In this document: in pieces, positions 44,573 to 52,829 of the stretch
Numbering within the stretch: the stretch's first letter is position 1
How the letters are laid out: the number at the start of each line of letters is the position of its first letter
Assembly (NCBI RefSeq): GCF_000785555.1
Contig: NZ_CP009129.1
Location: forward strand, 2,914,001 to 2,978,000
Source of the DNA: Planococcus sp. PAMC 21323
Lineage (GTDB): Bacteria; Bacillota; Bacilli; Bacillales_A; Planococcaceae
DNA length: 64,000 nt
Direction: 5' to 3'
Made by a program: the position numbers and the translations under genes
Notes under the pieces: generated by a model
The model's input: only the letters and a program-made list of their open reading frames with translations
What the model was told of the DNA's origin: nothing
The model's database searches: none

Positions 44573-45937
44573 ACACAAATTACTGCAATAAATTGATGTC
44601 AGCCCGCGACCTCTTGTGTGCTTGTTCGGGTTTTGTCGATTGACTTCGTCCCGGTAAAACATATACGGCGTGCCCGTTTCTAATTGCGACACCATGATGC
44701 GCGCCATAATTTCCATTGCGCGGTAGGTTTTACGCGGCAATAACGGATGGTCGACTGCTTCTTGGTATTTTTCACTAAAGTATTTTACGTCTTTTTCATC
44801 GTAAAAATCTTCAAGTCCTAAGGCGTTGCCATTTTCATCTTTCCAGCCCATGACTTGTTTGACTTGGTGTGGACAGAAGGTGTGCCACTCACCAATACTG
44901 CGTCCGTTTTCGTCTTTATCTTGCAGACGCTCCATAAATAAATCGGGAAGCGATACACCTGTGAAAATATCATGTGCTTTACGGCGCTCGTCGCCATTAT
45001 TGGTTTTCAAATCCAAGAAGCCGTTCATAATGTCTTTATGGAAGACGTCTAAGTAAATCGCGACGGCTCCTTGACGTTGACCTAATTGATCCACACTGAC
45101 CGCTGTATCATTAAGCAAGCGAATCCACGGCACAACACCCGAAGAATTTCCTTTGAATTTTTTAATGTCCGAACCTAACGCCCGCACTTTTCCGTAATAA
45201 ATACCGATGCCACCACCGTCTTTACTAAGGCGCGCGATATCCCAGTTGTTTAAATAAATGCCGTCTAATGAATCGTCCACTGTATCGATAAAGCATGACG
45301 ACAATTGTCCAAAGCTTTTACCCGCATTTGATAAAGTTGGAGTCGCAACGGTCATATACAAATGACTCATTGCCCAATACGCTTCTTTAACTAGCTCTAC
45401 ACGACGATCTTTTGGTTCGTTTTGCATCAATGTCATGGCAATGACTAAAAAGCGCTCTTGCGGAAGTTCAAACAAACGCCCTTCATAGTCTTTAGCTAAA
45501 TAACGGTCTGCCAACAAAAATAAGCCAATGTAATTAAACAATAAATCCCGCTCTGGATCGATTGCTTGTCCAAGTTCTGCGATTTCTTCTTGCGAATAAC
45601 TAGACAATAAGTCTTTTGAGTAAATTCCAACTTGCGTCAGTTCTTGAACGAGCTTGTAAAAATCTCCGTACTTTTCAGAAGAAGTGTACCCGCGATGTTC
45701 TGCTGCTTTCTTATATAAATCACTCGCATACAATTCTGCCGCTACATAAGTCCAATCTGGTTGATCCATGGTGATGTGGTTGAGCGCGTAGAGTAAAGAT
45801 TGTTCGCCTTTTGCTTGTTCGGCAAGTTCGCCTGCCCGCTCGAGTAACTCGCGTGTATCTAACCCATATACATCCGTAGCCCGTTCAAGCGCTTTTTCTA
45901 CTGATGACATTTCAGCCGTCTCAATTTTCATCTTCAT
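44573..45937 (-). CDS. nrdE: Ribonucleotide reductase large subunit, exon 1 (N-terminal part)
   Basis: 455 codons from the ATG at 45937 (AAAGGAG about 10 nt upstream; a frame open to 45964 overlaps the thioesterase gene). It contains ATPTLSNAG, SSCFIDTVDDSL and SKDGGGIGIYYG, the R1 substrate and cysteine segments, and ends at CSNLC where the intron intervenes. The gene reduces ribonucleotides to deoxyribonucleotides with nrdF. Expression is predicted to be shut off by cobalamin through the upstream riboswitch. Confidence 0.92.
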
Positions 45938-45938
45938 A

Positions 45939-46424
45939 TCAGCACAACTCCTTTGAGTATTCATTTAATTGCATGCGTCGTTGTTTTCGTTCTTGTGCGC
46001 TATGGAATAATTTTTTCTCTGCATCGGTTTCAGGGATTACGCCTTTTACAGGGATTGGTTTGCCGTTACTGTCAACCGCGACCATCGTCAATATAGCTGT
46101 CGTTGTTAAACTGGTCACGCCCGTTTCAATTTGTTGGCATTCTGCTTTAACATAAACTTCCATCGACGTTCTTCCAGTCGAAATGACTACACCTTCTAAA
46201 ATGAAAATGTCACCCACTTTAGCAGAAGATAAAAAGTTCACTGTGTCGATTGAAGCGGTTACGACCGCTTTGCCGCTATGTCTCATTGCGGTAATCGCCG
46301 CGATTTCGTCTATATATGCGAGTACCGTCCCTCCAAATATCGTTCCTAAATGATTGGTATCCGGTGGCAACACCAATTTTGTTTGGACGGTTCTCGCTAC
46401 ACCTGCAGCTAATGCTTCTGTCAT
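45939..46424 (-). CDS. Hotdog-fold acyl-CoA thioesterase
   Basis: 161 aa from the ATG at 46424 (GGAGG with 10-nt spacing). NHLGTIFGGTVLAYIDE is the hotdog helix with the catalytic Asp/Glu region. Similar to YkhA/YciA-type enzymes. Its stop is 1 bp from the nrdE start, and it is the first gene after the cobalamin riboswitch. It is therefore co-transcribed with RNR, an unexpected partner. Confidence 0.85.
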   Translation of the reverse strand: MTEALAAGVARTVQTKLVLPPDTNHLGTIFGGTVLAYIDEIAAITAMRHSGKAVVTASIDTVNFLSSAKVGDIFILEGVVISTGRTSMEVYVKAECQQIETGVTSLTTTAILTMVAVDSNGKPIPVKGVIPETDAEKKLFHSAQERKQRRMQLNEYSKELC

Positions 46425-46446
46425 AACTTCCATTCCTCCATCTCTA

Positions 46447-46484
46447 TAACAAACAAAAAAACCCATCCTCTCAGGGAGGATGGG
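46447..46484 (-). terminator. Riboswitch-linked terminator
   Basis: ACCCATCCTCC-type arm pairs with GAGGATGGGT through a 4-nt loop, followed by T7 on the minus strand. It lies between the cobalamin aptamer and the thioesterase gene, the position of a riboswitch expression platform. Confidence 0.85.
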
Positions 46485-46559
46485 TTTGAAAACGCAGAAT
46501 AGCAACTCAAGACAGCTAGAACTAGCTGCTTGCGCATCATTTCTTCGTTATCTCTCTCA

Positions 46560-46745
46560 ACTCCCGGAGAAGATCATAAACTTGTAACGAAGACAGGTCT
46601 CCTGGCTCGTGCGTCATCCTCTGCTGTCTCCTTCCCGTCCATTGGACAGTGGATTGCGACAGCTCGTCAGCACTTACAGTTGCGGGTACAGCTCCGGCAT
46701 TTTACCGAATTCCCTATTAAGCCTTTTCAGGCACCTTCGTTATCG
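46560..46745 (-). ncRNA. Cobalamin (AdoCbl/B12) riboswitch
   Basis: The minus strand carries the conserved B12 riboswitch blocks in order: AAGGTGCCTG, AATAGGGAAT, GCCGGAGCTGTACCCGCAAC, CCACTG, GACGGGAAGG and the B12 box region GACGCACGAGCCAGGAGACC. It should bind adenosylcobalamin and switch off the downstream thioesterase-nrdE-nrdF-flavodoxin operon. This implies a B12-dependent class II reductase elsewhere in the genome (inference). Confidence 0.93.
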
Positions 46746-46801
46746 ATTTCTACTATATATAGTAATTTTTTATATTTAAACACTAAATATTGTATTCATA
46801 A

Positions 46802-46830
46802 ACTATAAACCACTTTCACTAGTTTAACAA
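46802..46830 (-). promoter_or_regulatory. Sigma-A promoter of the riboswitch/nrd operon
   Basis: TTGTTA (46825-46830), 17-bp spacer, TATAGT (46802-46807) on the minus strand, placed about 60 bp upstream of the aptamer. Confidence 0.6.
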
Positions 46831-46902
46831 GTCGTTTCACAATTTCAAAGCATTTGGTGAAAAATTATATTTTTCCTACCGAACTTTTCACCATTTCTAC
46901 AT

Positions 46903-46933
46903 AAAAAAAGGATGCCCTTTTTGGACAACCTTT
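46903..46933 (-). terminator. Terminator of the DUF3934 gene
   Basis: AAAGGATGCCC / GGACAACCTTT imperfect stem with a T-rich loop and an A-run flank that reads as T on the minus strand. Confidence 0.55.
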
Positions 46934-46943
46934 GAATTTCTAT

Positions 46944-47129
46944 TTATGCATCGACCCATACAGAAGCTTTTTCTTTATCTGTTTTTGGTTCGTCCGCTTT
47001 TTTATTATTTTTGCTTGTATACGGTTTAAAACTCTTTGCTTTGTTTGCGCCAGATTTCCAGCGAGTCCAGCCTTTTTTACCAGTTCCTTGGCCCGTACCG
47101 CTCTTTGCTTTCGCTTTTGCTTTGCTCAT
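46944..47129 (-). CDS. DUF3934-type small basic protein
   Basis: 61 aa from the ATG at 47129 (GGAGTG upstream). Very basic start (SKAKAKAKSGTG), then KKGWTRWKSGANKAKS, the DUF3934 signature, and an acidic end. Small Bacillales family of unknown role, probably nucleic-acid-binding judging by charge. Confidence 0.75.
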   Translation of the reverse strand: MSKAKAKAKSGTGQGTGKKGWTRWKSGANKAKSFKPYTSKNNKKADEPKTDKEKASVWVDA

Positions 47130-47205
47130 TATAATCACTCCATTACTACTACGATGATGTACAGCTTATCACATCGCAACCGCTAGTGAAACAGAAACCT
47201 TCTCG

Positions 47206-47685
47206 TTACGAGCGAGTAAGTACTTTTTCGATGTCTTTTTTAAACGATTCTGGTGTATCTTTTGGAGAAAATCGAGAAACAATATTGCCATCTTGATCCA
47301 CTAAAAATTTCGTGAAATTCCATTTGATGCCGCTTGTTAAAAACCCTTTCGTGTTGCTCGTTAAATAAGTAAACAACGGATGTGCATCTGCGCCGTTGAC
47401 TTTTACTAAATCATGCATCGGGAAAGTCACACCGTATGTCATGCGGCAAGCTTCCTGTGCTTCTGCACCTGTAGCTTCTTCTTGCTTAAACTGGTTAGAT
47501 GGAAATCCTAAAACAACCAATCCTTGTTCTTTATACTCGGCGTACATTTTTTCGAGTCCATCAAACTGATCGCGTAGCCCGCATTTTGTTGCTGTGTTAA
47601 CAATTAACATGGCTTTGCCTTTGTATTCACTCAATGGATATACTTCGCCGTTTGGTTTTGGTACTTCAATATCATAAATATTCAT
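47206..47685 (-). CDS. bsaA: Thiol peroxidase of the glutathione peroxidase family (BsaA-like)
   Basis: 159 aa from the ATG at 47685 (GAGGAGTGAGC upstream). NTATKCG contains the peroxidatic Cys35, FPSNQF the catalytic Gln, and WNFTKFL the Trp/Asn pair. Probably uses thioredoxin or bacillithiol rather than glutathione. It follows ohrR by 35 bp, so the peroxide-defence genes are grouped. Confidence 0.9.
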   Translation of the reverse strand: MNIYDIEVPKPNGEVYPLSEYKGKAMLIVNTATKCGLRDQFDGLEKMYAEYKEQGLVVLGFPSNQFKQEEATGAEAQEACRMTYGVTFPMHDLVKVNGADAHPLFTYLTSNTKGFLTSGIKWNFTKFLVDQDGNIVSRFSPKDTPESFKKDIEKVLTRS

Positions 47686-47720
47686 CTTGCTCACTCCTCA
47701 TTTACTAATTTATGACGCTC

Positions 47721-48158
47721 TTAAAAATTCATGGTTTTGAAGGCTGCGTTCAACTCTTTTAAATTAATCATTAATGTCATCGCATTTACGCCCATAAAAT
47801 TACAGCTCTCAACTTTTTCAAAAACGGCTCTTTCGATAGCTGGTTGTTCTTTTCTCGCTTTTTCCGTTAACGAAATCACAAATGCACGTTTATCTTTTTC
47901 AGATTGTTGCTTTGTTAAATGACCGTTGTCTATCATCCGCTTAATAATTGGATTTAAGGTGCCTGTCCCAAGCCCTAATCGTTCCCCAATATCTTTTGAC
48001 AATAACTCGTGCTCGTCCCAAAGAACGAGCAGTACTAAGTATTGCGAAAAAGTTAAGTTGAAAGGCTCTAATGCTCTTGCATACATTTTCGAAAAATTAC
48101 TTGAAGCTTTATACACTTCAAAACATAATTGTTGCTCTAATTTCGTTGGGTTTGCCAT
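47721..48158 (-). CDS. ohrR: OhrR-type MarR peroxide sensor
   Basis: 145 aa winged-helix regulator. Cys12 in LEQQLCFEVY corresponds to the sensing cysteine of OhrR. LTFSQYLVLLVLW and a recognition region TGTLNPIIKRM are typical. It should repress ohr and be released by organic hydroperoxides. A second Cys (ESCNF) near residue 119 might allow a two-Cys mechanism. Confidence 0.88.
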   Translation of the reverse strand: MANPTKLEQQLCFEVYKASSNFSKMYARALEPFNLTFSQYLVLLVLWDEHELLSKDIGERLGLGTGTLNPIIKRMIDNGHLTKQQSEKDKRAFVISLTEKARKEQPAIERAVFEKVESCNFMGVNAMTLMINLKELNAAFKTMNF

Positions 48159-48181
48159 TTACATCTCACCTATACTAATTA

Positions 48182-48601
48182 TTATAAAACGGTTATTTCT
48201 ACATCCACAGATCCTTGAATAGCTTTTGAATACGGGCAAGTTTTATGCGCTTTTTCGACGTATTGTTGTTTTAATTCTTCAGCAATACCAGTAATATCTA
48301 CCACTAGTTTTATCGCTAGTTTCACGCCGCCATCTGCTTTGTCTCCTATCAACGCAACAGTTGCAGTCACTTCACTTTTCTCTATCTCTACTTTATCAGC
48401 TTCAAGCACCAATTCCAACGCACTGTTAAAGCATGCACTATAGCCAGCCGCAAAAAGTTGCTCTGGATTTGTTGCAGTTGTAGCAGAACCTCCGAGCGCT
48501 TGTGGTTTTGCTACGTCCATATAAAAAATATTGTCCGGAGAATATACCGCTCCGTCTCTTCCGCCTGTATTCGTCATTGTTGTTTCAAATAGTGTTTTCA
48601 T
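48182..48601 (-). CDS. ohr: Organic hydroperoxide reductase (OsmC/Ohr)
   Basis: 139 aa from the ATG at 48601 (GGAGGAC upstream). Catalytic cysteines in GYSACFNSA and HKTCPYSKA; GGRDG with the conserved Arg near residue 15. It reduces fatty-acid and organic peroxides. First gene of ohr-ohrR-bsaA. Its promoter carries two palindromic boxes. Confidence 0.93.
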   Translation of the reverse strand: MKTLFETTMTNTGGRDGAVYSPDNIFYMDVAKPQALGGSATTATNPEQLFAAGYSACFNSALELVLEADKVEIEKSEVTATVALIGDKADGGVKLAIKLVVDITGIAEELKQQYVEKAHKTCPYSKAIQGSVDVEITVL

Positions 48602-48625
48602 TGTATGTAGTCCTCCATCCATTTA

Positions 48626-48670
48626 TATCGTACACGACTTATAATAAACTATATCGTACACGATGTAAAA
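48626..48670 (-). promoter_or_regulatory. ohr promoter with tandem OhrR-like operators
   Basis: TATCGTACACGA occurs twice (48626-48637 and 48652-48663), 26 bp apart. The core ATCGT-AC-ACGAT is palindromic. On the minus strand a promoter TTTACA-N17-TATTAT threads through them: one box lies in the spacer, the other downstream of -10. This is ideal for repression by OhrR. Confidence 0.7.
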
Positions 48671-48689
48671 AGAACTGCTCATAGACTAA

Positions 48690-48731
48690 AAAAGCTTTCA
48701 TTCTCTGTTCAGAAGAATAAAAGCTTTAGGT
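48690..48731. terminator. Terminator of the ICMT-like gene
   Basis: AAAGCTTTCATTCT / AGAATAAAAGCTTT with an 8-nt loop, just after the stop at 48741 on the minus strand. Confidence 0.65.
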
Positions 48732-48740
48732 TAGAACTTA

Positions 48741-49298
48741 TTAATAAACAAATGGGATTAATCTCGCGCGCTGCTTCATCCAAAGCTCATAATCTGGACC
48801 GAACTTTTCAATGAGCAAACGCTCTTCGTAATTGATGCGCCGAAGTAAGGCCCATACCATCGCAATGCCTCCTACAAGTGTGGCAACTAAGCTACCAAAG
48901 AATAAAGCCATGCCAAGCGTTATTAAAAACAATCCTGTATAAAGTGGGTGCCGTAGCTTCCGGTAAGGACCGGTACTAACTATTTTATCGCCCTCTCGAA
49001 CTGTAACGTAACGTGTGAATTGTGATTTCAAGTGGATAATCCCCCAAAAACGTAAAAACACTCCTGTAGCAAGAAAGATGATTCCCACCACTTGTCCAAC
49101 AAACGCTACCATTTGGAACGGCTGGAGTTCTTGTAACAAATACGCCAATAGAATAGTAGCGATTAATACACCAAAAATTGCAACAAACGTACGTTTTTCC
49201 AACGAATCTCCTTGACCAACTCCACGATTGCGAAAAATAATAAATTCACTCAACCAAAAAACGCTTATCGCTGTAAACATCCATTCCATGATCGTCAT
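48741..49298 (-). CDS. Isoprenylcysteine-carboxyl-methyltransferase-like membrane methyltransferase
   Basis: 185 aa with four to five membrane helices. The C-terminal half has the ICMT/PEMT SAM motif: GPYRKLRHPLYTG near residue 112 and a late NYEERLLIEKFGPDYELW. Bacterial members methylate lipids or unknown small molecules. Substrate unknown. Confidence 0.8.
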   Translation of the reverse strand: MTIMEWMFTAISVFWLSEFIIFRNRGVGQGDSLEKRTFVAIFGVLIATILLAYLLQELQPFQMVAFVGQVVGIIFLATGVFLRFWGIIHLKSQFTRYVTVREGDKIVSTGPYRKLRHPLYTGLFLITLGMALFFGSLVATLVGGIAMVWALLRRINYEERLLIEKFGPDYELWMKQRARLIPFVY

Positions 49299-49380
49299 CG
49301 CTAAGTCCCAACTTCCTGTTTCTTTCCTTATATACTATAGAAAGCGATAAACGATTACTACTATTCTAAAACACAAAAGA

Positions 49381-49416
49381 CAGTTAAGAACTCTTGTAAT
49401 AAGAATTCTTGACTGC
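49381..49416. terminator. Terminator of the oxidase operon
   Basis: CAGTTAAGAA / TTCTTGACTG imperfect stem following the 27-aa gene on the minus strand. Confidence 0.55.
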
Positions 49417-49423
49417 CTTCGCT

Positions 49424-49507
49424 TTATTCTTCCATCGAAGATATTTCAACTAACATCGCGGTAAACGCGATAAACACAACCATTAATGACAAAACCATAG
49501 TGAACAT
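49424..49507 (-). CDS. 27-aa single-TM peptide at the end of the cytochrome oxidase operon
   Basis: ATG at 49505-49507 to TAA at 49424-49426, with AGGAG about 10 nt upstream. The product is one hydrophobic helix (MVLSLMVVFIAFTAML) with an acidic end, 13 bp after cbaA. Size and position fit the very small accessory subunits of ba3/cbb3-type oxidases. No homologue can be named. Confidence 0.5.
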   Translation of the reverse strand: MFTMVLSLMVVFIAFTAMLVEISSMEE

Positions 49508-49520
49508 TGTCCCTCAACTC

Positions 49521-51173
49521 CTACCACGTTTTGAATCCTTCTGAGCCTGGCGGTGCATGTTGAATCATATGCGTTAATGGAATCGCATAGGCCAAAGCAA
49601 TAAGTGCTGCAGCAAGTCCAATCCAAATCCACCAATTTTCTAACCATTTGGGGGTGTTTGTCATATCGCTTTCTGCTAGCGGGAAATCGACGATGTCTTT
49701 TGCGTCGACTGCTTTTGGCGACAAGAACATGGTCATGACGACGATATAAATCAAGATCATTGCCGATACAAACAAGATGCTACCTCCAATTGCCATCGTC
49801 ACATGATTGGTTAAGATACCGTCAAACCATTCCATTGCAGCAGGGTGGTCGTTATAACCAGAGTACGCTGTTCTTCTTGGTGCTCCAAGAAGTCCTAACA
49901 AATGCTGCGCTGTCGACATTAAAACCATACCAATCGACCACGTGATAATTTGAACAAGTCCTAAGACTTTCATCGACTTCGTAAATTTACGCCCTGTTAA
50001 ATAAGGGATCAGCCAAAATGTTACGCCCATAAATGTCATCGCTACAGGAGTTCCAACCGTAATATGGAAATGTCCCACAATCCATAACGTATTGTGAACC
50101 ACTTCGTTTAACTGGAAACTTGCATTGATAATTCCGCCAGCTCCACCGGGAATAAAGAACAGCATAGCGATAAAAATAGATGTAAATCGAATGTCTTTCC
50201 ATGGCAGTTTTGTAAACCACCCAAAAAGACCTTTGCCGCCATTTTTGCGTCCCGCAATTTCAAATGTCGCAAACATCGAGAACGCCGTCATTAATGAAGG
50301 AACAATGACCATAAACGTCAACACTACTTGAAGAAACTTCCAAAAGTTCGAAATCCCTGGTTCGGTTAGTTGATGATGAAATCCAACTGGAATCGAAAAC
50401 AGGATAAAGAGCACAAAAGACATGCGGGCAAGTGAATCACTGAATACTTTTACACCTAAAAGCTTTGGTACGATTACATACCAAGCCATATAAGCTGGCA
50501 ATAACCAAAAGTAAACTAATGGATGACCAAAATACCAAAATAGTGAGCGACTGAGTTCGACGTCAATCGTATCGGTCCATCCGAACGCCCAAGGAATGTA
50601 TTGAAACAAGACCGTCGCTACTACACCCAGACAGGCAATGATCCACATAATAATCGTTGTAATCGTCATAAAAGCAAACAATGGGCTTAATTGACCTTTA
50701 TGGTTTTTACGCCATACGCGGTAGTGGCCCACCAATGCAAAACTGCTAATCCATGTGCCAATAATGACGAGTGCCAGTCCTACATAGAAAAACCCACTTG
50801 CTTGTAACGGAGCATAAAATGTATACATAACCGAAGCTTGTCCAGAAACAATCATGACCGTTGCCATTACGGTTCCAAGCAAGGTCACCCAAAAGCCAAT
50901 CCATGAAAACAAGAGAACTTTTGGTCCAAAGTTGCCGAGACTTTTACTCATGCCTGTAATAAAAAAGCCGAAAATAAAAAATGTCGTAAAGATAAGAGCA
51001 AGTAAAACGCCGTGTGCCGTTAAAATTTGATAATAATCTAGCCAAGCAGGTAATTGAAGCGCGTCATTACGGATAAAAACTTGAAGCAATCCGCATAGGG
51101 TTCCGATTAAAAATGCGGCATACGCGACACCAATATTCCATAAAGCGAGTTTACGATCTTGTAAAGCAATCAT
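49521..51173 (-). CDS. cbaA: ba3-type cytochrome c oxidase subunit I
   Basis: 550 aa, about thirteen membrane helices. Haem and CuB histidines are visible: ILTAHGVLLAL (low-spin haem), WYFGHPLVYFWLLPAYM, FHHQLTE and the paired HFHITVG. Helix VI carries the YFWL pattern of B-family oxidases rather than the A-family WFFGHPEVY. Its ATG overlaps the cbaB stop (ATGA). Terminal oxidase of the respiratory chain, plasma membrane. Confidence 0.92.
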   Translation of the reverse strand: MIALQDRKLALWNIGVAYAAFLIGTLCGLLQVFIRNDALQLPAWLDYYQILTAHGVLLALIFTTFFIFGFFITGMSKSLGNFGPKVLLFSWIGFWVTLLGTVMATVMIVSGQASVMYTFYAPLQASGFFYVGLALVIIGTWISSFALVGHYRVWRKNHKGQLSPLFAFMTITTIIMWIIACLGVVATVLFQYIPWAFGWTDTIDVELSRSLFWYFGHPLVYFWLLPAYMAWYVIVPKLLGVKVFSDSLARMSFVLFILFSIPVGFHHQLTEPGISNFWKFLQVVLTFMVIVPSLMTAFSMFATFEIAGRKNGGKGLFGWFTKLPWKDIRFTSIFIAMLFFIPGGAGGIINASFQLNEVVHNTLWIVGHFHITVGTPVAMTFMGVTFWLIPYLTGRKFTKSMKVLGLVQIITWSIGMVLMSTAQHLLGLLGAPRRTAYSGYNDHPAAMEWFDGILTNHVTMAIGGSILFVSAMILIYIVVMTMFLSPKAVDAKDIVDFPLAESDMTNTPKWLENWWIWIGLAAALIALAYAIPLTHMIQHAPPGSEGFKTW

Positions 51174-51643
51174 TCTTCATACACCTCTATTTCTGTATAC
51201 ATCATATGGTGACCTGTTCCACAGTATTCATTACAAAGAATTAAATAAGTGCCGGGTTTTTCAAAAGTATAAGATTTTGTTGTAATCCGCCCTGGAACGA
51301 CCATCATATTTACTTTCGTATTATCAATGGTAAAACTATGAACTACATCGGTACTGGTGACTTTAAAGATAACTTCTTTCCCCACCGGAACTCTCAATTC
51401 GGGAGCGGTGTAGCCAAAAGCCATCGCCACTATCGTTGCTTGATAGGTATTGTCATCTAATTGCGTAACACCTGGCTTATCAAACGGCGCAGTTTCATTT
51501 ACTTTTTTTGGATCAATGGTTTCCATCCCACCAGCAGGGGTGTGATTCTGAGAGAATGCACTCACTCCCACTACACTTAAAAACACGATTAGCGATGCTA
51601 TCCCTAATATCAGCCAAATTTTTTCATATTTATGTAGATGCAT
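51170..51643 (-). CDS. cbaB: Cytochrome c oxidase subunit II (CuA)
   Basis: 157 aa. One N-terminal membrane helix and a cupredoxin domain whose CuA site is complete: a His in VVHSFTI, then CNEYCGTGHHMM. The short length fits the ba3 class. GAAAGGAG precedes the ATG. Middle gene of the oxidase operon. Confidence 0.92.
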   Translation of the reverse strand: MHLHKYEKIWLILGIASLIVFLSVVGVSAFSQNHTPAGGMETIDPKKVNETAPFDKPGVTQLDDNTYQATIVAMAFGYTAPELRVPVGKEVIFKVTSTDVVHSFTIDNTKVNMMVVPGRITTKSYTFEKPGTYLILCNEYCGTGHHMMYTEIEVYEE

Positions 51644-51668
51644 TTTAATCTACTCCTTTCGTTTTACG

Positions 51669-51791
51669 TTAACGAGCTACATACAATAAATAAACGGCTA
51701 CCCACATCACGACAATGACGAGCCCTACTATAAGAACACTTACAAACGTACCTTTCAAATTGACCTCTGGCTCTGATTTTCTCTGACCCAT
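51669..51791 (-). CDS. Cytochrome c oxidase subunit IIa (40 aa)
   Basis: ATG at 51791 to TAA at 51669, with GAGGAGTGA upstream. 40 residues: a short charged head (GQRKSEPEVNLKG) and one membrane helix ending in LLYVAR. This is the pattern of the IIa subunit that supplies the missing first helix of subunit II in ba3 oxidases. It lies 25 bp before cbaB. Confidence 0.75.
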   Translation of the reverse strand: MGQRKSEPEVNLKGTFVSVLIVGLVIVVMWVAVYLLYVAR

Positions 51792-51854
51792 TTGCTCTCA
51801 CTCCTCATTCCTACAAACTTTACTTTTAGCCTATGTTATTTCTAGACTTCACAC

Positions 51855-51870
51855 TGTGACATTTATCACA
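51855..51870 (-). promoter_or_regulatory. Perfect FNR/CRP box upstream of the oxidase operon
   Basis: TGTGA-CATTTA-TCACA, a perfect inverted repeat, about 64 bp upstream of the subunit IIa start. A plausible -10 (TAACAT, 51833-51838) puts the box near -36 to -41, the class II activation position. The fnr gene is adjacent. Confidence 0.8.
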
Positions 51871-51909
51871 CCCACTGCTTATTTTTATTAAATAGACAAA
51901 TTTAAGACA

Positions 51910-51934
51910 AAAAAAAGCCTGCCTCATGGCAAGC
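51910..51934 (-). terminator. Terminator of fnr
   Basis: AGCTTGCC / GGCAGGCT (one G-T pair) with a 4-nt loop and T8 on the minus strand, 9 bp after the fnr stop. Confidence 0.8.
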
Positions 51935-51942
51935 TCATTTAC

Positions 51943-52644
51943 TTAATCAATTTTACATAAATAAATTGGGCAGTTTTCGCAATTGGTTTCCGTCTTTAAA
52001 TGCTCTAAATCATGAATAAAAATCTTTCCTTCACGCAAACTTATTGTTCCATTCTTTTTAAGATTTCCTAGCATCCGATTAACTACTTCTCTAGTCATTC
52101 CACAAAAATTCGCCAATTCTTGATTGGTCAGTACAATATCAATTAAGATTCCACTTTCTGTTTTCACTCCGTAACTATTGGAAAGTCGAATCAGTGTAGA
52201 ATATAGTGCGCCTTTTTTGCCGTGAAGCAAGAGATCTCGAAACTTCGTTTGCGTTTTTTGTTGATCTATTCCCATCCACTTCATGAACGCAATAGAAAGT
52301 CGACCATTTACCTCTAACGCTTCTTCCAAATCTTTTATCGAAATTTGAAGATAAACGGTATCTTCAATCGCCCGGGCAGCAAGCATATATTTAGGTGTCT
52401 CTGAGAAAATTGTCACTTCTCCAACAAGCTGTCCTGGTCCACTAATCTTCAAGGTCAATTCTCGGCCATTCGGCGTTACTTTTTCAATCCTAACTTTCCC
52501 AGATTGAACTATATAAACATTTTCAGCAAAGTCTCCTTCTCGAAACAAAAAACGTTCTTTCTTTATTTCCTTTACTTGGTGGCGGATAGACTTTAATTCT
52601 TCTATTCCTGTTAATGCGTCTGTATTTCCTAAATTGGTTTTCAA
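51943..52644 (-). CDS. fnr: Bacillus-type oxygen regulator Fnr
   Basis: 233 aa Crp/Fnr protein. A cyclic-nucleotide-like beta barrel (FREGDFAENVYIVQSGKVRI) precedes a Crp winged helix (LTNQELANFCGMTREVVNRML). The C-terminus ends with Cys222-x2-Cys225-x4-Cys230, the 4Fe-4S ligand spacing of B. subtilis Fnr, rather than the N-terminal cluster of E. coli FNR. It probably controls the adjacent oxidase operon through the box at 51855. B. subtilis fnr sits beside narK, which is absent here. Confidence 0.88.
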   Translation of the reverse strand: MKTNLGNTDALTGIEELKSIRHQVKEIKKERFLFREGDFAENVYIVQSGKVRIEKVTPNGRELTLKISGPGQLVGEVTIFSETPKYMLAARAIEDTVYLQISIKDLEEALEVNGRLSIAFMKWMGIDQQKTQTKFRDLLLHGKKGALYSTLIRLSNSYGVKTESGILIDIVLTNQELANFCGMTREVVNRMLGNLKKNGTISLREGKIFIHDLEHLKTETNCENCPIYLCKID

Positions 52645-52829
52645 ACCGCATCTGCCTCCCTACTATCTATCGAACTATTCTTGTTGGTCTATTTTACCAC
52701 ATAAATTTTGTGAATTAATATGAAGATTCACGTTATGGACACTTTTGACTAATATGGTAGGGAATTCGAGAAGGAACTCTAATGCACGACGGCGAATGCT
52801 TACTATAGAGACATAAGGAGGAATGCTTA

